DNA of 64,000 nt from Segatella copri. Its GTDB lineage: Bacteria; Bacteroidota; Bacteroidia; Bacteroidales; Bacteroidaceae. The first letter of the stretch is position 1, and every line of letters begins with the position of its first letter. Where the stretch lies: positions 1 through 64,000 of the forward strand of contig NZ_VZCB01000076.1 in assembly GCF_009494395.1 (NCBI RefSeq). Reading direction: 5' to 3'. The notes beneath the pieces were generated by a model. It searched no databases. It was given only the letters and a program-made list of their open reading frames with translations, and was not told the origin of the DNA. A program made the position numbers and the translations under genes. Shown piece after piece: positions 35,865 through 45,219 of this stretch.

Positions 35865-36713
35865 ATGATGCGAAGAATATTATTATCACTTTGGAACTTA
35901 ATGTTGTGCAATTTTATTTTTGCCCAATATCCACCTGCGCCTGTTTCTTTAGAAAAATCAAAGCAAGTTGATAATTCAATATGTGAATTACAGTATACTC
36001 TTAAATTCAAAAAAAATCCCAAACAGAAGGACTATAATGTAGATGATAGAATAGTTCAGATTGGAAATCATGTCATAAAGGATTATAGTAAAATAATTTT
36101 TTATTTTGATTCTTTGACAACTGAAAATAACAGAAAGGGAATGGATTCTCCAGGTAATCCAAATATGGTGTTTTGTTATGAACTATTTAATGACTTGCGC
36201 CAAAGAGATTGCAGTGTAAAATATCGTATGCCTCTCAATGGTGGTACGCTTTGTTACAGCATGACACTTCCGTTGTTGGATTGGACATTAATTCCAGATA
36301 GCACAAAAGAGATTTTGGGCTATGCTTGTAATATGGCAAAAACAAACTTTGCCGGGAGAGAGTATGCGGCTTGGTATACGGTAGACATACCTTTACCTTA
36401 TGGTCCATATAAATTTTATGGATTACCAGGCTTGGTCATAAAAGTAGAAGATTTAACACATTTGTATAGTTGGGAACTTAAGGGTATTCGAAATGTAGTA
36501 CGTCCAATATATTTATATACTTATGAAGGGGAACAAAAATGTTTCGAGAAGGATGCCATAAAAACAATTGAACGCATAGAAAAACAGCCAATTCGTTTTT
36601 TGGAACAGATGGGTAGACATATGTATATAAAAGGAACAGATGGTAGATCTAGACCTTCTACCTCTATACAGAATATTCCAGATCAAGAATATGAACCATT
36701 AGAAAAGTATTGA
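35865..36713 (+). CDS. GLPGLI-family protein
   Basis: A 282-residue secreted protein (signal peptide ending NFIFAQ). The name-giving motif appears as YGLPGLVIK (about residue 187), preceded by the family block GYACNMAKTNFAGREYAAWYTVDIPLPYGPYKF. GLPGLI proteins have no known activity; they occur in Bacteroidota beside TonB-dependent barrel proteins and peptide-maturation genes. The next gene starts 1 bp after its stop, so the operon is tight. Confidence 0.85.
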   Translation: MMRRILLSLWNLMLCNFIFAQYPPAPVSLEKSKQVDNSICELQYTLKFKKNPKQKDYNVDDRIVQIGNHVIKDYSKIIFYFDSLTTENNRKGMDSPGNPNMVFCYELFNDLRQRDCSVKYRMPLNGGTLCYSMTLPLLDWTLIPDSTKEILGYACNMAKTNFAGREYAAWYTVDIPLPYGPYKFYGLPGLVIKVEDLTHLYSWELKGIRNVVRPIYLYTYEGEQKCFEKDAIKTIERIEKQPIRFLEQMGRHMYIKGTDGRSRPSTSIQNIPDQEYEPLEKY

Positions 36714-36714
36714 T

Positions 36715-37965
36715 ATGATGAAATTAACAGCCGAAAATATAAAGACATATTTAGCAAATACTCCGCAAATTACTTTCGAGATTACGGAGTGTTGTAATTT
36801 GTCGTGCCTATACTGTGGGTATGGAAAACTTTATAATAATAAAGGGAAAAGACATAATCGCATGATGCCTATCGAAAATGCTATAGCTTTTCTTGATTAT
36901 ATAAAAAAGTTATGGGATGCAGGCTATGACAATAGAGGTGAAGGTACGCTAGTCATTAGTTTTTATGGTGGAGAACCATTGCTTAATATGTCATTTATTA
37001 AGGCTGTTATTAGTTACATAGAAGAGAATCTTCAAGGCTATAGAAAACATTTTGCTTATACGATGACTACTAATGCAACCCTATTGCCAAAGTATATGGA
37101 TTACTTGGTTTCTAAGAGTGTGCACTTGTTAATTAGTCTTGATGGGGATGAAAAAGGTTCTTCTTGTCGTGTTTATCATAATGGAAAGCAGGCTTTTCCT
37201 GCTATTACCAAAGCAATAGATGAGCTAAGAGAGAAGTATCCTCGATTTTTCGAAGAGAATGTTCAATTTAACTCAGTACTTACCCAAAAAACTTCTGTTA
37301 AGGCAATAACTGAGTATATATGGCAAACTTATGGTAAAAAGCCTTCTGTGTCTGAGGTAAATCCAGATGGTGTCAATTTGCAATATGAAAAGGATTTTAA
37401 ACAAATCTATTTGGAAAAATGGAAGTCTGTGCAAGAATTTGAACAAGGGTTGGATTTGGGTAAAATTAAGTTTGAAGACCATCCGAGGTTTGAGCAAATA
37501 GCTCGTTATGTTCTGAAACATTCCCCTTATGTTTATCAAGATTATAATGACTTGTTGTTTGCTGATAGGACTAAGGAGAAGGAATTTCCTACAGGGACTT
37601 GTCTTCCTTTTACCAAAAAGGTCTTTGTGAATGTAACTGGTAGGATTATGCCTTGTGAGATGATTAGCTATCGGTATGGCTATCCTGCAATAAAGCAAGG
37701 TAAAGTAGATGTAGACTTTCAGCTAATTGCTGATAGTTATAATTCTTATTTTGAGCGAGTAGCAAAAGTGTGTAGATGTTGTAGAGATAGTCGTGGCTGT
37801 CTTTGCTGTATGTTTAATAATGGCATGATGGACTCGTCCAAAGGAAAGTGTAAATATTTTATGGACTCAAAGACGGAGAAAATGGTGAAGAGTGAAGTGT
37901 ATTCTTTTCTCTTGCAATATCCTGAGTCTTATTCGTATATAATGTCTAGTTTTGAGGTCGTATGA
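36715..37965 (+). CDS. Radical SAM/SPASM peptide maturase (GG-Bacteroidales system)
   Basis: A 416-residue enzyme. The SAM-cleaving CxxxCxxC motif is CNLSCLYC (Cys 27, 31, 34), with the GGEP motif at FYGGEPLL. The C-terminal SPASM/twitch part holds the auxiliary-cluster cysteines (GTCLPF, IMPCEM, CRCCRDSRGCLCC). It should install a radical-made modification on the precursor at 35575. Likely TIGR04148. Its stop overlaps the start of the next gene by 4 bp (ATGA). Confidence 0.92.
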   Translation: MMKLTAENIKTYLANTPQITFEITECCNLSCLYCGYGKLYNNKGKRHNRMMPIENAIAFLDYIKKLWDAGYDNRGEGTLVISFYGGEPLLNMSFIKAVISYIEENLQGYRKHFAYTMTTNATLLPKYMDYLVSKSVHLLISLDGDEKGSSCRVYHNGKQAFPAITKAIDELREKYPRFFEENVQFNSVLTQKTSVKAITEYIWQTYGKKPSVSEVNPDGVNLQYEKDFKQIYLEKWKSVQEFEQGLDLGKIKFEDHPRFEQIARYVLKHSPYVYQDYNDLLFADRTKEKEFPTGTCLPFTKKVFVNVTGRIMPCEMISYRYGYPAIKQGKVDVDFQLIADSYNSYFERVAKVCRCCRDSRGCLCCMFNNGMMDSSKGKCKYFMDSKTEKMVKSEVYSFLLQYPESYSYIMSSFEVV

Positions 37966-39173
37966 GAGAACAGTTTTTTGTCTGGCTGATAATTTCTCCA
38001 GAAATTTTTGTGGATTTCTTGGAAGAAAAGAGGTTGCTGATGTATAATGTCAGTAATGGTAAGTTCTTGTATTCAAATGATAAAGGACTATATGACATCG
38101 TTGTAAAAATGTATTTGCCAAAGAATCTGGGGGTAATACCCTATGAGCCTTCTTTGGAACATACAGCAGATGAGGCTATTCGGCAGGGATTCTTCTCTGT
38201 ACGTACGGTGTCGAATGCTATTAAGCCGATAAGTCTTCTTCCAATGTTGAGTTTACAAAAGGATTTGGAACGAAACGAGGATGATAAATATGCTCGTTTA
38301 GGAAATAAACTGTATTATTTAAGTGGTCTTTATGTGTCTTTGGACTGCTGCGTTACTGAAAACGAAATGTTGGCCCGTTGTCGTAATATGGCTTCTCGTC
38401 AATACCCATGTGCTTGTTATGAGGAGAAGTATGCATGTTTGGATTATAAAATGTTGCAAGAATTGATAAGTCAAACTATAGCATCGAGTGTTGCCGTCAT
38501 TGACTTTATTTGCTCATATAGATATTTCTTGGAATGTGATGTGCAAGATTTTGTGAATTTATTGAGAAACTATTCCTTCAAGTATAGAATTCATATTTAT
38601 GTAGAGGATTATGCCCTGTTAGGTAAACAGAATGTGCAGTCTCTGTCTAGTTGTTGTCAGTTCATTATATATAAAGATTGTTTTTCGCCTACTTATGCGA
38701 ACAAAGGAAAAAATGATATGGGGCTAGAAGTACGTTCTCTACAGCTAATATATGATTTCTCAGACATCGAAAATGGTGAACGAATGGAGTGCTTGCCTGT
38801 TTGGTTGGATGATAATGAACAAATGTTTAGAGAGAAGGTGTGGACATCAGGGAAGGATTTAATGAATAATCCGAGAAAAATGTCGTATCTGTTTAGAAAT
38901 AAAAAGTTAAATGCTAATTTCTTTGGCATTCTAGATGTCTCTTGTACAGGAGAAGTTCGTCCGCATGGTTCTTCTTCTAAATTGGGAAATGTTAATAGTG
39001 GATATACATTGCTAGATGCGGTATCTGCCGAATTCGTAGAAAACCATTCTTGGAGGATGACCAGAAAGGATTTGGTAAATTGTCATTCGTGTCCATTTCG
39101 GTATGTCTGTCCCCCTGTATCGGCTTGTGAACTGATGAGACCTGATTTAAAAATGTGTAATTTAAATGTTTAG
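37962..39173 (+). CDS. Pseudo-rSAM protein, GG-Bacteroidales system
   Basis: A 403-residue protein aligned in general outline with SPASM enzymes but without a CxxxCxxC cluster site near the N-terminus. It ends with a cysteine-rich SPASM-like tail (CTGEVRPHGSSS, CHSCPFRYVCPPVSACELM). This matches the TIGR04150 pseudo-rSAM family, which always accompanies the GG-Bacteroidales maturase. It probably acts as a substrate-binding or scaffold partner of the maturase; this is inference. Overlaps the maturase gene by 4 bp. Confidence 0.88.
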   Translation: MREQFFVWLIISPEIFVDFLEEKRLLMYNVSNGKFLYSNDKGLYDIVVKMYLPKNLGVIPYEPSLEHTADEAIRQGFFSVRTVSNAIKPISLLPMLSLQKDLERNEDDKYARLGNKLYYLSGLYVSLDCCVTENEMLARCRNMASRQYPCACYEEKYACLDYKMLQELISQTIASSVAVIDFICSYRYFLECDVQDFVNLLRNYSFKYRIHIYVEDYALLGKQNVQSLSSCCQFIIYKDCFSPTYANKGKNDMGLEVRSLQLIYDFSDIENGERMECLPVWLDDNEQMFREKVWTSGKDLMNNPRKMSYLFRNKKLNANFFGILDVSCTGEVRPHGSSSKLGNVNSGYTLLDAVSAEFVENHSWRMTRKDLVNCHSCPFRYVCPPVSACELMRPDLKMCNLNV

Positions 39174-39176
39174 ATT

Positions 39177-40238
39177 ATGAAAAAATATGTAAGATTGAAC
39201 AAAGTAAGTATGAGGAGTTTATTCTCAGTTTTTTTTATGTTATTATTAAGTGTAGATGTATATGGTGCTAGCAATATCAAGTTTACGCTTTTGTCTGTAG
39301 ACTCTTTACCAAATATAAAAAATTTGGTAAATATGCAAGTTGTAGGGAAAAAGCTTTATGTTACTTATGAAAACCCAAAACGTTGGGGGGCTCAACTATT
39401 GAGAACTTATTGTGTTGACGAAGCCTCTCATGCGCTTAAGATGGAATATGAATATTTCAGAGACCCTGCAAGAAGTAATGGTATTGACTATCCTATACTT
39501 GTACAAGATAGTCTTGATGATTTGTGCGTAATGGATCGTACTTATCCTTTGGTCTATAATTTGGACATGGAAAAACATACGATGAAAAATACGCATAAGT
39601 TTGTCTTTTCGGCTAAGTCGAAAGTTCCTTATGCTATGGCATTGAATGTGCCTTTTGCTTATCGTAAATCGGATAAGGAATTCTATTTTGTAGGGAGGCA
39701 ACCTAATATGGGAATACAGGCTGTTTATACATCGATTTTAGATACTATTTCTACTTGCGTTGGAGAAGTCGCACCATTGCTTTATACAAAGAAATATCCA
39801 GCGTGGACAACTAATTTCGGAAAGCAAACGTTTAATAAGCGTGCTCGTGTCTTGGTCCATGGCTTTTATATTTATCCAGCTGTACAATATGTAAGTTTGG
39901 ATGAAAGGAAAAGTTATATCGTAAAATTAGCAGAGCCTAATTGGAAGACTATAAAGCCCCTTTCAGCAGATGTTTGGGCCGTTAATCTAATGCAAGTTAA
40001 AGATGTAACTTCATCAGAAACTTATGTGTATGCACTATGGTGGAATAAAACTCAGCAGTCTATGACTTTATTGCATAAGCAAAATAGGGCATCCTGTAAA
40101 CTGGTAGTTTTAGATTGGACAGGGAACATAAAGAATACTTATGTTGTGCCTAAATATATGAGTAATATCGTTGCTTTGAGTGATGGTAAACTAATAGGAA
40201 GTGATGGAAAGAAATTTTGGTTGATTACATTGTCGTGA
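39177..40238 (+). CDS. Secreted protein, propeller-like (TolB_like/BF3164 type)
   Basis: A 353-residue protein with an N-terminal signal (FMLLLSVDVYGA). The repeated beta pattern, with the C-terminal YVVPKYMSNIVALSDGKLIGSDG, suggests a six-bladed propeller like Bacteroidota BF3164/TolB_like proteins often seen in these clusters. It lies 4 bp after the pseudo-rSAM gene and 2 bp before the exporter. Function unknown; binding of the mature peptide at the envelope is a guess. Confidence 0.6.
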   Translation: MKKYVRLNKVSMRSLFSVFFMLLLSVDVYGASNIKFTLLSVDSLPNIKNLVNMQVVGKKLYVTYENPKRWGAQLLRTYCVDEASHALKMEYEYFRDPARSNGIDYPILVQDSLDDLCVMDRTYPLVYNLDMEKHTMKNTHKFVFSAKSKVPYAMALNVPFAYRKSDKEFYFVGRQPNMGIQAVYTSILDTISTCVGEVAPLLYTKKYPAWTTNFGKQTFNKRARVLVHGFYIYPAVQYVSLDERKSYIVKLAEPNWKTIKPLSADVWAVNLMQVKDVTSSETYVYALWWNKTQQSMTLLHKQNRASCKLVVLDWTGNIKNTYVVPKYMSNIVALSDGKLIGSDGKKFWLITLS

Positions 40239-40240
40239 GA

Positions 40241-42415
40241 ATGAAGAGATTCACTTTGTATACTCAAAGGGGTACTTTGGATTGCGGACCAACATGTTTG
40301 CGAATGATAGCTGCATTCTATGGGAAAAAACTTTCCATGGAATGCATCCATCAGTTGTGTGTGTATTCCCAAAATGGCACAACGATGTTAAGTCTCAAGA
40401 AGGCGGCAGAAGTGATAGGCTTTAAAGCTTTGGGAGTAAAGGTGAACCTCCTAACATTAGCTGAAAATATTCCTTTGCCTTGTATTTTGTATTGGCGACA
40501 AGAACATTTTGTTGTTTTATATGAGGTGAGAAAAAAAAGAGGTCATATATATTATTATGTTGCAGACCCAGTAGGCTCACGTTTTAAATATTCTGAAACA
40601 GAGATGGAAAAATGTTGGGAGATTGATGAGAATACTGGAGTTGTTTTATGTCTGGAACCCACGGAGGAATTGAATGATTTTGTAGAAAAGAAACAAAAAC
40701 AAAAAAATGTGCTTAATTTTCTGTGGAGTTATATACAGCCATACAAATATGTTATGCTGAATATACTTTTGGGTATGTTTCTTGGAACAATCTTTATGCT
40801 CTTCGTTCCGTTCTTGACGCAAGCGATAATAGACTTTGGTGTAAAAGACAAAAACGTTTACATCGTTTGGATAATATTGTTGGGACAATTTCTTTTGGTA
40901 TTTGGAACAACTTTTGTAGAACTTGTTCGTAATAGAATCTTGCTTTACATTGGTGTTAGAGTAGATATATTGATGATTTCTGACTTTATTTTGAAACTTA
41001 CAAAATTACCAATCTCATTTTTTGATATAAAAATGAGTGGAGATATCATGCAACGTATAAGTGATCATCAGCGCATAAAGGAATTCCTTACAGGTACGAG
41101 TTTGACGATGCTGTTTTCATTAATTAATCTGCTGATTTTTAGTGGTGTTTTCCTGTATTACAATGTTATGGTCTTTTTGATCTTTACTGTATGTAGCACT
41201 TTGTATATTGGGTGGGTATGGCTTTTTATGAAAAAAAGAGCTACTATCGACAATCGGATGTTTTCTCTTAATTCTTTGAGTCAAAATAATGTCTTTGAAA
41301 TAATATTTGGTATGCAAGACATGAAACTCAATGGATGTGAGAATGATAAACGATGGGATTGGGAGAAAACTCAAGTTAGTATTTATAAAGTACTTTCTGA
41401 TGGATTGAAACTATCGCAATATCAATTGTCTGGTGGTGTCATGTTGAACCAAGTGAAAAATATATGTGTTACCGCTTTTGTTGCGACGAGAGTTATTGAT
41501 GGAACGATGACATTGGGTATGATGCTCGCTTTACAGTTCTTGATGGGTATGCTGAATAGTCCATTGGAACAATTAGTTACTTTTGTGAAGAAGCTTCAAG
41601 ATGCTAAATTAAGTATGGGACGTTTAAATGAAATATATAATTTAAAGGATGAATGTGAGGGGGAAAAAGTTGCAAAAATACCACATGATAGTATTAATGT
41701 TCATCATATATCTTTTAAGTATGATAAACTTGCAGAAGAAGCAGTTTTAAAAGATGTAGATTTTGAAATTAAAAAAGGCAAGTCAACAGCTATAGTTGGT
41801 CTTAGTGGAAGTGGGAAAACAACATTATTGAAGCTGTTATTAGGTTTTTATACACCTGATGTAGGTACAATAACTATAGGAGGTATTTCACTTCTAGACT
41901 ATGATATTAGAGAATGGCGTAAGAAATGTGGAGTAGTAATGCAAGATGGATTTGTTTATTCAGACACGATTGCACGTAATATTGTTCCTTCTGGCGAAAT
42001 AGATAAGAAACGTTTGATATTGGCAGCAAGAATGGCAAACGTCCTTTCTTTTGTAGAGACTATGCCATTAGGATTTCATACAAAAATCGGTGGTGAAGGC
42101 AAGGGATTGAGCTCGGGACAAAAGCAACGGTTGTTGATAGCCAGAGCTATATATAAGAACCCTGACTATTTATTTCTAGATGAAGCAACAAATTCTCTGG
42201 ATGCAAATAATGAAAGAGAAGTTTTGGGTAATTTAAAATCCTTCTTGCAAGGACGTACTTCTGTAATTATTGCTCATCGTTTAAGTACGGTAAAAGACGC
42301 AGATCATATTGTGGTCATGAAAAGCGGACATGTGGTGGAGCAAGGGACACATCAAACTCTATTAGATAAAAAAGGTGTATATTATTCATTAATTAAAAAT
42401 CAACTCGCAGTATGA
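40241..42415 (+). CDS. C39 peptidase-containing ABC exporter (PCAT)
   Basis: A 724-residue transporter. The N-terminal C39 domain (about 1-130) has the triad Cys15 (DCGPTCL), His89 (EHFVVLYEV) and Asp109 (ADPVGSRF), with Gln9 as oxyanion residue. Six membrane helices follow (about 160-430), then an ABC ATPase (Walker A GLSGSGKTTLLK, signature LSSGQKQR, Walker B YLFLDEATNS). It cuts the precursor at GG and exports the core. I chose the ATG at 40241 because C39 domains begin so; the upstream ATG at 40217 lies inside the preceding gene. Overlaps the next gene by 4 bp. Confidence 0.95.
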   Translation: MKRFTLYTQRGTLDCGPTCLRMIAAFYGKKLSMECIHQLCVYSQNGTTMLSLKKAAEVIGFKALGVKVNLLTLAENIPLPCILYWRQEHFVVLYEVRKKRGHIYYYVADPVGSRFKYSETEMEKCWEIDENTGVVLCLEPTEELNDFVEKKQKQKNVLNFLWSYIQPYKYVMLNILLGMFLGTIFMLFVPFLTQAIIDFGVKDKNVYIVWIILLGQFLLVFGTTFVELVRNRILLYIGVRVDILMISDFILKLTKLPISFFDIKMSGDIMQRISDHQRIKEFLTGTSLTMLFSLINLLIFSGVFLYYNVMVFLIFTVCSTLYIGWVWLFMKKRATIDNRMFSLNSLSQNNVFEIIFGMQDMKLNGCENDKRWDWEKTQVSIYKVLSDGLKLSQYQLSGGVMLNQVKNICVTAFVATRVIDGTMTLGMMLALQFLMGMLNSPLEQLVTFVKKLQDAKLSMGRLNEIYNLKDECEGEKVAKIPHDSINVHHISFKYDKLAEEAVLKDVDFEIKKGKSTAIVGLSGSGKTTLLKLLLGFYTPDVGTITIGGISLLDYDIREWRKKCGVVMQDGFVYSDTIARNIVPSGEIDKKRLILAARMANVLSFVETMPLGFHTKIGGEGKGLSSGQKQRLLIARAIYKNPDYLFLDEATNSLDANNEREVLGNLKSFLQGRTSVIIAHRLSTVKDADHIVVMKSGHVVEQGTHQTLLDKKGVYYSLIKNQLAV

Positions 42416-45108
42416 AACATAATAAGATATTAAATGGACATAGCAAAGAACTTAACAATATGCTGAGGCAACCAATGGGACTTCTGGAGAGATGGGGATT
42501 TCTTTTCATATTTTTGCTGTCATTGTTGTTGCTTCTAGGTGTTTTTACCATGCATGCCCAAACTGCCGTCACGACTCTTCGTGGTTGCGTGAAAACAGAT
42601 GCCAATTCGCCTGTTTCTGGAATTAATGTTTTTGTCAGCCAATTGAATCAGAGGTATAAGATACTGGGAGCTAGTCTGACAGACAAAAATGGTATGTTTT
42701 CTGTATCTTTTCATACATCGGCAGATAGCGTCAGTTTGTTTTGCTCAGGCATGACGATAAATAAATATCAGGAAAACGTATCCAATAAAGATGCTTTCCA
42801 TACGTTGTACGTGGAGGAAAAGACACAAAAACTAAAGGAAATAACTGTGAAGGCGCAGAAAATCTATATGGGTGGAGATACCATTAATTATAATGTTGCT
42901 TCTTTTCTTAACAAAAACGACCAATCTATAGCAGAGGTGTTGAAAAGAATGCCTGGTATTACCGTATCTAATACAGGTCAGATTGCCTATAAAGGATTGC
43001 CAATCAAAAACCTTTATATTGAGGGATTGGATTTGATGAAAGGTAGATATGGTATAGCTACCAATAATGTGGATCCCAATAGTATCTCTACGGTTCAGGT
43101 ATTGGAAAACCATCAAGAGATTAAAGCTCTTAAAAAACTGCGCCCTGAAGAACGCGCTTCCATTAATTTGAAATTGAGAGAAGGTGTGAAGGGTGTCTTT
43201 AACTTGATAGGTGTTTTGGGAGCAGGAAATGGTGACGATGCTCTTTGGAAAGGAGAGTTGCTTGCTACATATTTTAAAAAGAACTCTCAATTGTTGGCGA
43301 TGTATAAAGGAAATAATATCGGAGAAGATTTGGAGGCGGAACTACGCTCTTTTGACGGGGATGACTATGCTCGTACAATCAATCTGACTGGAATAGAAAT
43401 GCCTTCTGCACCAGGCATAGCCAAGCGATATTATTATTTTAATCGTTCGAATAGCTTGACATTTAACAATATCTATCGTTTAGGGAAGGATGTAAATCTG
43501 GGAATAAATCTTGGAGGTTTGTCTGATAGGGATAGACGTAACAATCAGTCTTTTATTCATAACCTTTTGCCTGATGGCACTTATCGTTCCATAGTAGAAC
43601 GTATATCTGCTAAATTGCATAAGGAAATTGGATATGGGGATCTTGCACTCGTGAAAAATTCTGATAAGCAATACGTCAAGGAATCTCTGACGTTTGATTA
43701 TTCTTCGTTCGTGGGAACCAATCGAATCGAAAATGAAGGTAATATTCTGCAAAGTGGTAAGATTAGGGATTATCGTTTGCACAATGAACTTCATTTGACA
43801 AGTAAGTTTCATCAAGGACGAGGTGTTGATTTTGTGTCTAAGTTGAATATAGAAAAGCGACCTCAGAATCTCTTTGTTGATAGGAATCTGTTTCCGGATA
43901 TTCTGACTTCGGATGGCATGAATCAATGGGTGGAAAGTAAAAATGTAGAATCTAAGAATCTTCTGGGAATATTGTCTTCATTGGTGATAGGTAACTTGCA
44001 AATTAGCCCAACTGCTTTTTGTGATGTTCGTCATGATAATTTGGAGAGTACTTTGGAAAAATACAAGAACCGACTTGCCCTCACCGAAATGAAGGTGGGC
44101 TTGGGACTTGGAGCAGATTATAAGATCAACAAGTTGAATTTAGATGTAGATATGCCATTGGGATATCGCTATCAGCAATTGAATGACCAAATGGATAAGA
44201 CGAAGCTGCTTTATAGGTGTTTTAATTTTGAGCCTAGTATCATAGCAACTTATTATCTTAATGCTTCTCATTCTTTCGCCTATCATGGTTCTTTATCTAA
44301 TGAGTTGCCTACAATAGAAAACTTGTATGCTCAATATATATTGAATAATTATCGGCAGCTCTCGTGTTATGCCACTCCGTCTTTATATGAAGGTACCTGG
44401 ATAAACCATAAGGTATCCTATCATTTTAAGAATATTTTTAAAATGTTTTTTGTGGATGTGGATCTGGCATGGAATAGCAATAAACCCAAGATACTTTATG
44501 GTAGTACTTATGATGGGGTAGTAGAAAAAGTGGAGAGCCAACCTACTGAGAGTGTTGCAAAACGTCTGAATTTCAGACTAAATACCAGTAAGGGGTTTGA
44601 TTGGAAAAAAACGAAAATAGCATTGATGTTAAATTATGCTCATGTGGATAGTCCTATCCTTCTGCAAGGAGAAGAACTTAACTATTCTAGCAATACATGG
44701 AGTGTAAAGATGAATGCAAGTGCAACAATTATGAATTGGTTGGTAGCAAGTCACGAGAGTTCTTATTATTGTGCAGGAAGTAAAATGAGTGGTAATATAT
44801 CAATGGCTTCCTTGCGTTCTATGACGAATGATACATCTGTAGATTTCTTATTGCCTAAAGGCTTGTCGATATCTACTACTTGTTCTCATTATTATAATAG
44901 TCTGAATGAAAAGAATAAATCTTTTGTTCTGTGTGGAGTGAGTGGTAGCTTTTCTTGTAAAAAATGGTTGTTTACTTTAGATTGTAGCAATATTTTTAAC
45001 AAGAAGAACTATTCGCGCTCTAATACTTCGGCACTTACAGAAAGGATTTCAGAATATAGTATTCGCCAACGAAGTGTGCTGCTGACTGCGAGATATCGTA
45101 TACTTTAA
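42412..45108 (+). CDS. TonB-dependent-receptor-like outer-membrane protein (RiPP locus)
   Basis: An 898-residue protein: N-terminal membrane/signal segment (LLLLGVFTMHAQ), a regulatory-like beta domain (about 58-145), a plug-like region (about 150-260) and a long C-terminal barrel. The plug region reads KEITVKAQKIYMGGDTINYNVA...EVLKRMPGITVSNTGQIAYKG, repeated with changes in the proteins at 50994 and 57050. Such proteins occur with GLPGLI proteins and are thought to export or bind the product. Last gene of the operon, 4-bp overlap with the exporter. Confidence 0.85.
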   Translation: MKHNKILNGHSKELNNMLRQPMGLLERWGFLFIFLLSLLLLLGVFTMHAQTAVTTLRGCVKTDANSPVSGINVFVSQLNQRYKILGASLTDKNGMFSVSFHTSADSVSLFCSGMTINKYQENVSNKDAFHTLYVEEKTQKLKEITVKAQKIYMGGDTINYNVASFLNKNDQSIAEVLKRMPGITVSNTGQIAYKGLPIKNLYIEGLDLMKGRYGIATNNVDPNSISTVQVLENHQEIKALKKLRPEERASINLKLREGVKGVFNLIGVLGAGNGDDALWKGELLATYFKKNSQLLAMYKGNNIGEDLEAELRSFDGDDYARTINLTGIEMPSAPGIAKRYYYFNRSNSLTFNNIYRLGKDVNLGINLGGLSDRDRRNNQSFIHNLLPDGTYRSIVERISAKLHKEIGYGDLALVKNSDKQYVKESLTFDYSSFVGTNRIENEGNILQSGKIRDYRLHNELHLTSKFHQGRGVDFVSKLNIEKRPQNLFVDRNLFPDILTSDGMNQWVESKNVESKNLLGILSSLVIGNLQISPTAFCDVRHDNLESTLEKYKNRLALTEMKVGLGLGADYKINKLNLDVDMPLGYRYQQLNDQMDKTKLLYRCFNFEPSIIATYYLNASHSFAYHGSLSNELPTIENLYAQYILNNYRQLSCYATPSLYEGTWINHKVSYHFKNIFKMFFVDVDLAWNSNKPKILYGSTYDGVVEKVESQPTESVAKRLNFRLNTSKGFDWKKTKIALMLNYAHVDSPILLQGEELNYSSNTWSVKMNASATIMNWLVASHESSYYCAGSKMSGNISMASLRSMTNDTSVDFLLPKGLSISTTCSHYYNSLNEKNKSFVLCGVSGSFSCKKWLFTLDCSNIFNKKNYSRSNTSALTERISEYSIRQRSVLLTARYRIL

Positions 45109-45182
45109 GGCTGGGAATGTTAGATTAATGTTATTTTTAGGTTATTTCTTCTAATTTGTTAGAGAATTCAGAGTTTTTTGTT

Positions 45183-45190
45183 TACCTTTG
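45183..45190 (+). promoter_or_regulatory. -7 box of the ABC transporter operon
   Basis: TACCTTTG, 30 bp before the permease start; a new transcript begins here rather than continuing from the RiPP operon. Confidence 0.6.
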
Positions 45191-45219
45191 TGCCCGTAAA
45201 CCATTGAAAAGAATGAATT

